Positions 61,909 through 64,000 of a stretch of DNA of 64,000 nt are shown one piece after another. The position numbers and the translations under genes were made by a program. The DNA is taken from the NCBI RefSeq assembly GCF_036188265.1, contig NZ_CP108093.1:434001-498000 (forward strand), written 5' to 3'. How positions within the stretch are numbered: the first letter of the stretch is position 1; each line of letters starts with the position of its first letter. This DNA comes from Streptomyces sp. NBC_00247 (GTDB lineage: Bacteria; Actinomycetota; Actinomycetes; Streptomycetales; Streptomycetaceae). The notes below the pieces were generated by a model. The model was not told where the DNA came from and made no database searches. It saw nothing but the letters and a program-made list of their open reading frames with translations.

Positions 61909-62736
61909 GTGAGCAAGGTCCCCTCCCTCAGCCTCAACAACGGCGTCGACATGCCGCAGCTCGGTTTCGGTGTCTGGCAGGTGCCGGACGACGAGGCGGA
62001 GCGCGCTGTCGCGACGGCGATCGAAGCCGGATACCGCAGCATCGACACCGCCGCGATCTACGGGAACGAGTCGGGCACGGGCAAGGCCATCGCCGCCTCC
62101 GGTGTGGCGCGCGACGAGCTCTTCGTCACCACGAAGCTGTGGAACGACGACCAGGGCTACGACGCCACGCTGAAGGGCTTCGACACCTCCTTGGACAAGC
62201 TGGGCCTGGAGTACGTCGACCTGTACCTGATCCACTGGCCGACGCCCGAGAAGGACCGTTACGTCGACACGTACCGAGCCTTCGAGAAGCTCCTCGCCGA
62301 CGGCCGCGCGAAGGCGATCGGCGTCTCGAACTTCTTGCCGGAGCACATCGAGCGGCTGATCTCCGAGACCTCGGTGGTCCCCGTGATCAACCAGATCGAG
62401 CTCCACCCGCAGCTCCAGCAGGCCGAGTCCCGCGCCACGCACGCCAAGCACTCCATCGCCACCGAGGCGTGGTCCCCGCTCGGCTCGGGCCGGGGCCTCC
62501 TGGAGGTCCCGACCGTCGTCGCGGTGGCCCAGAAGCACGGCCGTACGCCGGCCCAGGTGGTTCTGCGCTGGCACCTCCAGCTCGGCAACGTGGTCATCCC
62601 GAAGTCCGTGACCCCGTCGCGGATCGCCGAGAACATCGACGTGTTCGACTTCGAGCTGGACGCGGACGACCTGGCCGCGTTCGCCGCGCTCGACGAAGGC
62701 AAGCGCCTCGGCCCGAACCCGGCCGAGTTCAACTGA
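61909..62736 (+). CDS. Aldo/keto reductase
   Basis: A 275-residue AKR of the 2,5-diketo-gluconate reductase/prostaglandin synthase-like group. Catalytic tetrad: Asp in SIDTAAIYGNE, Tyr in the same motif, Lys in TTKLWND and His in YLIHWPTP; the NADPH-binding loop is VIPKSVTPSRIAEN. The start is a GTG at 61909 with AAGGA ten bases upstream. The leader frame is open upstream without homology. Role: NADPH-dependent reduction of a carbonyl, substrate not inferable. Confidence 0.92.
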   Translation: MSKVPSLSLNNGVDMPQLGFGVWQVPDDEAERAVATAIEAGYRSIDTAAIYGNESGTGKAIAASGVARDELFVTTKLWNDDQGYDATLKGFDTSLDKLGLEYVDLYLIHWPTPEKDRYVDTYRAFEKLLADGRAKAIGVSNFLPEHIERLISETSVVPVINQIELHPQLQQAESRATHAKHSIATEAWSPLGSGRGLLEVPTVVAVAQKHGRTPAQVVLRWHLQLGNVVIPKSVTPSRIAENIDVFDFELDADDLAAFAALDEGKRLGPNPAEFN

Positions 62737-62777
62737 CCCCTCTCGGACACGCCGTCTCCGACGCGCGTGTCCGACGT

Positions 62778-62813
62778 GACGGCGTCCCACCACAGCCGCG
62801 GTGGGACGCCGTC
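62778..62813. terminator. Terminator between the aldo/keto reductase and pterin dehydratase genes
   Basis: A perfect 14-bp stem (62778-62791 with 62800-62813) and 8-base loop between convergent genes. Confidence 0.85.
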
Positions 62814-62877
62814 GGCGTGTCCGCCCGCCCGGGGAAGAGCCCTGGTGGGCGGACGGCGCTACGTCCGGAGCACGCTG

Positions 62878-63183
62878 TTACCCGGCATCGTGGGCCGGCG
62901 CGGCGGCGGTCACCCGGGCGGCCAGCGCGAGGTCCTTGGCCGTGACGGCGCCGCCCGCGTCATGAGTGTGCACGGCGAGGGAGACGGTGTTGTACCCGAG
63001 GGTCAGATCCGAGTGATGGTTCAGTTCGTCCTGGATCCGGGCGATGTGCAGGGTGAACGCGGCGGCGGCGAAGTGGGACGGAAGCCGGTAAGCGCGCGTC
63101 AGCCGATCCCCCTCGTACTCCCAGCCGGGCAGTTCGCCCAGCCCTTCCTCGATCTCGGCCTGCGTCAGCGGTTCGGCGGGCAT
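62878..63183 (-). CDS. phhB: Pterin-4a-carbinolamine dehydratase
   Basis: A 101-residue DCoH/PhhB protein recycling the 4a-hydroxy-tetrahydropterin made by aromatic amino acid hydroxylases. The family signature is complete: LPGWEYEGDRLTRAY, then NHHSDLTLGYNTVSLAVHTHDAGG with the catalytic His pair. The ATG at 63183 has AAGGAG six bases upstream; a longer opening is not supported. No pterin-dependent hydroxylase is in the window. Confidence 0.92.
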   Translation of the reverse strand: MPAEPLTQAEIEEGLGELPGWEYEGDRLTRAYRLPSHFAAAAFTLHIARIQDELNHHSDLTLGYNTVSLAVHTHDAGGAVTAKDLALAARVTAAAPAHDAG

Positions 63184-63379
63184 GCGTGGCTCCTTCACGG
63201 GCGGTACGGTACGGATTTCCGGGCGGTACGGGTCACGGGCGGTACGGGTCCCCGGGTGGCGCCGGGGTAGTCGTCCGATGGCCCGGTGGTCGTCCGGTGC
63301 GGCGGCCACCGGACCGGGGCGTGCGCCGACTGCGGTCATGATCCGCCGGACGTCCCCCGAAGGGGCCGCCCGACACGGC

Positions 63380-64000
63380 CTAAGCACCACCGGTGGCGGC
63401 CCAAGCCCGGGCTCCCCTCGCCGCCGGCACCGCCGCGAGCGTCACCACCACCAGGAGGACGGCGGCGAGCAGCAACGGAAGTCTCGGCTGCCCGTTCAGG
63501 ACGGCCAGTGCGCCGCCGAGCGCGCCCAGGAACATCGCGGCGACGGACAGTGTCCGGCGCCCCGCCAGGCTGCCCGCCCCGCCCGCCGGCCGGCTGTCGG
63601 CGGCCGTGCCGGTGATCGTGAGCGTCAGCACGGTCGTGGTGAGATCCGGCACGGCGAGCGCCCTGGAGGCCGCGTTCTGGGTACCGAGGCCGAGGGCGAG
63701 CAGCACGACGAGCGCGAACCGCACACCGCCCACGTACGGGGTTCCGGAGACCAGGGTGACGACGAGGGCGGCCACCACGCACACGGTCTCGGCGAGCAGC
63801 GCGTACAGGAGCAGTCGGCCCCGGTGTCCGGCCGCCCGGGTGCGGTGGACGATCAGCACTCCGGCGAAGGCTCCCGCCACGAAGGCCGCCAGAGCTACCA
63901 GGGAGGCGGCGAGCGAGAATCCGGGCGCGCCCGCGAGGGCGAACCCGGTGAACACCACGTTGCCGGTCATGTTGGCGACGAAGACCCGTCCCAGTTCCAG
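63380..64000 (-). CDS. DUF1275 (YoaK-like) membrane protein, 5' end outside window
   Basis: About 206 residues are visible; the reading frame enters from the right edge (LELGRVFVANMTGNVVFTGFALAGAP). FVANMTGN is the DUF1275 signature and normally sits about 40 residues in, so the N-terminal part is missing. Five hydrophobic helices and the conserved LALGLGTQNAASR are present. The family is predicted to transport small molecules; the substrate is unknown. Confidence 0.87.
   Translation of the reverse strand: MELGRVFVANMTGNVVFTGFALAGAPGFSLAASLVALAAFVAGAFAGVLIVHRTRAAGHRGRLLLYALLAETVCVVAALVVTLVSGTPYVGGVRFALVVLLALGLGTQNAASRALAVPDLTTTVLTLTITGTAADSRPAGGAGSLAGRRTLSVAAMFLGALGGALAVLNGQPRLPLLLAAVLLVVVTLAAVPAARGARAWAATGGA

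Overview
The window is high-G+C actinobacterial chromosome, almost certainly from a Streptomyces species. Evidence: nearly every codon ends in G or C, GTG and TTG starts are frequent, stop/start overlaps (ATGA, GTGA, TGATG) are common, a conservon (cvn) operon lies at the left edge, and families typical of Streptomyces recur (ROK, SpoIIE-type PP2C phosphatases, DUF2510, CUT1 sugar transporters without their own ATPase).

Layout. 1-2338: minus-strand conservon genes cvnA-cvnB-cvnC (cvnC runs off the edge). 2916-7032: IclR, MarR plus FUSC-family membrane protein with a likely operator, a shortened FUSC remnant, and a PcaV-like MarR regulator. 7261-11130: tightly coupled pcaHGBL operon taking protocatechuate to 3-oxoadipate. 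11254-15865: a LURP/scramblase-like protein, a DUF3105-DUF305 secreted or membrane pair, a ROK regulator and a SnoaL-like protein. 16000-18861: divergent xylA and xylB around a shared control region, with the ROK gene as the likely xylose repressor. 18963-24036: secreted VWA protein and partner, AspT/YidE-type transporter, secreted RTX-repeat protein.

24299-41964 is the centrepiece and reads as a xyloglucan utilisation locus. Minus strand: GH31 alpha-xylosidase and GH3 beta-glucosidase. Plus strand: lipoprotein solute-binding protein, two permeases, Tat-exported GH74 xyloglucanase, GH42 beta-galactosidase, GH95 alpha-fucosidase-like enzyme. A LacI regulator closes the locus. Four palindromes with a GAAGCGCTTC core occur in its two control regions, two in the divergent GH3/transporter promoter region and two upstream of lacI. 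The logic is: GH74 cuts the polymer outside, the transporter imports the oligosaccharides (ATPase supplied from elsewhere, probably MsiK), four cytoplasmic enzymes strip fucose or L-galactose, galactose, xylose and glucose, and XylA/XylB nearby feed the xylose into the pentose phosphate pathway.

42367-48630 is less ordered: a hypothetical protein, a YceI protein, then a minus-strand group of two P-loop kinase-like proteins, a beta-helix-like membrane protein with a channel-like C-terminus and an SDR. By eye this group has weaker G+C bias and may be accessory DNA. 48631-64000 returns to ordinary content: ATP-grasp enzyme, PAS-GAF-PP2C-ATPase regulator, tRNA-Leu(GAG), DUF2254, GntR and KAS III, FdhD, bile-acid:sodium-symporter-family protein divergent from a LysR, acyl-CoA ligase with a TTG start, aldo/keto reductase, pterin carbinolamine dehydratase and a DUF1275 protein cut by the right edge. 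Function calls come from reading motifs and family memory; no database search was run.
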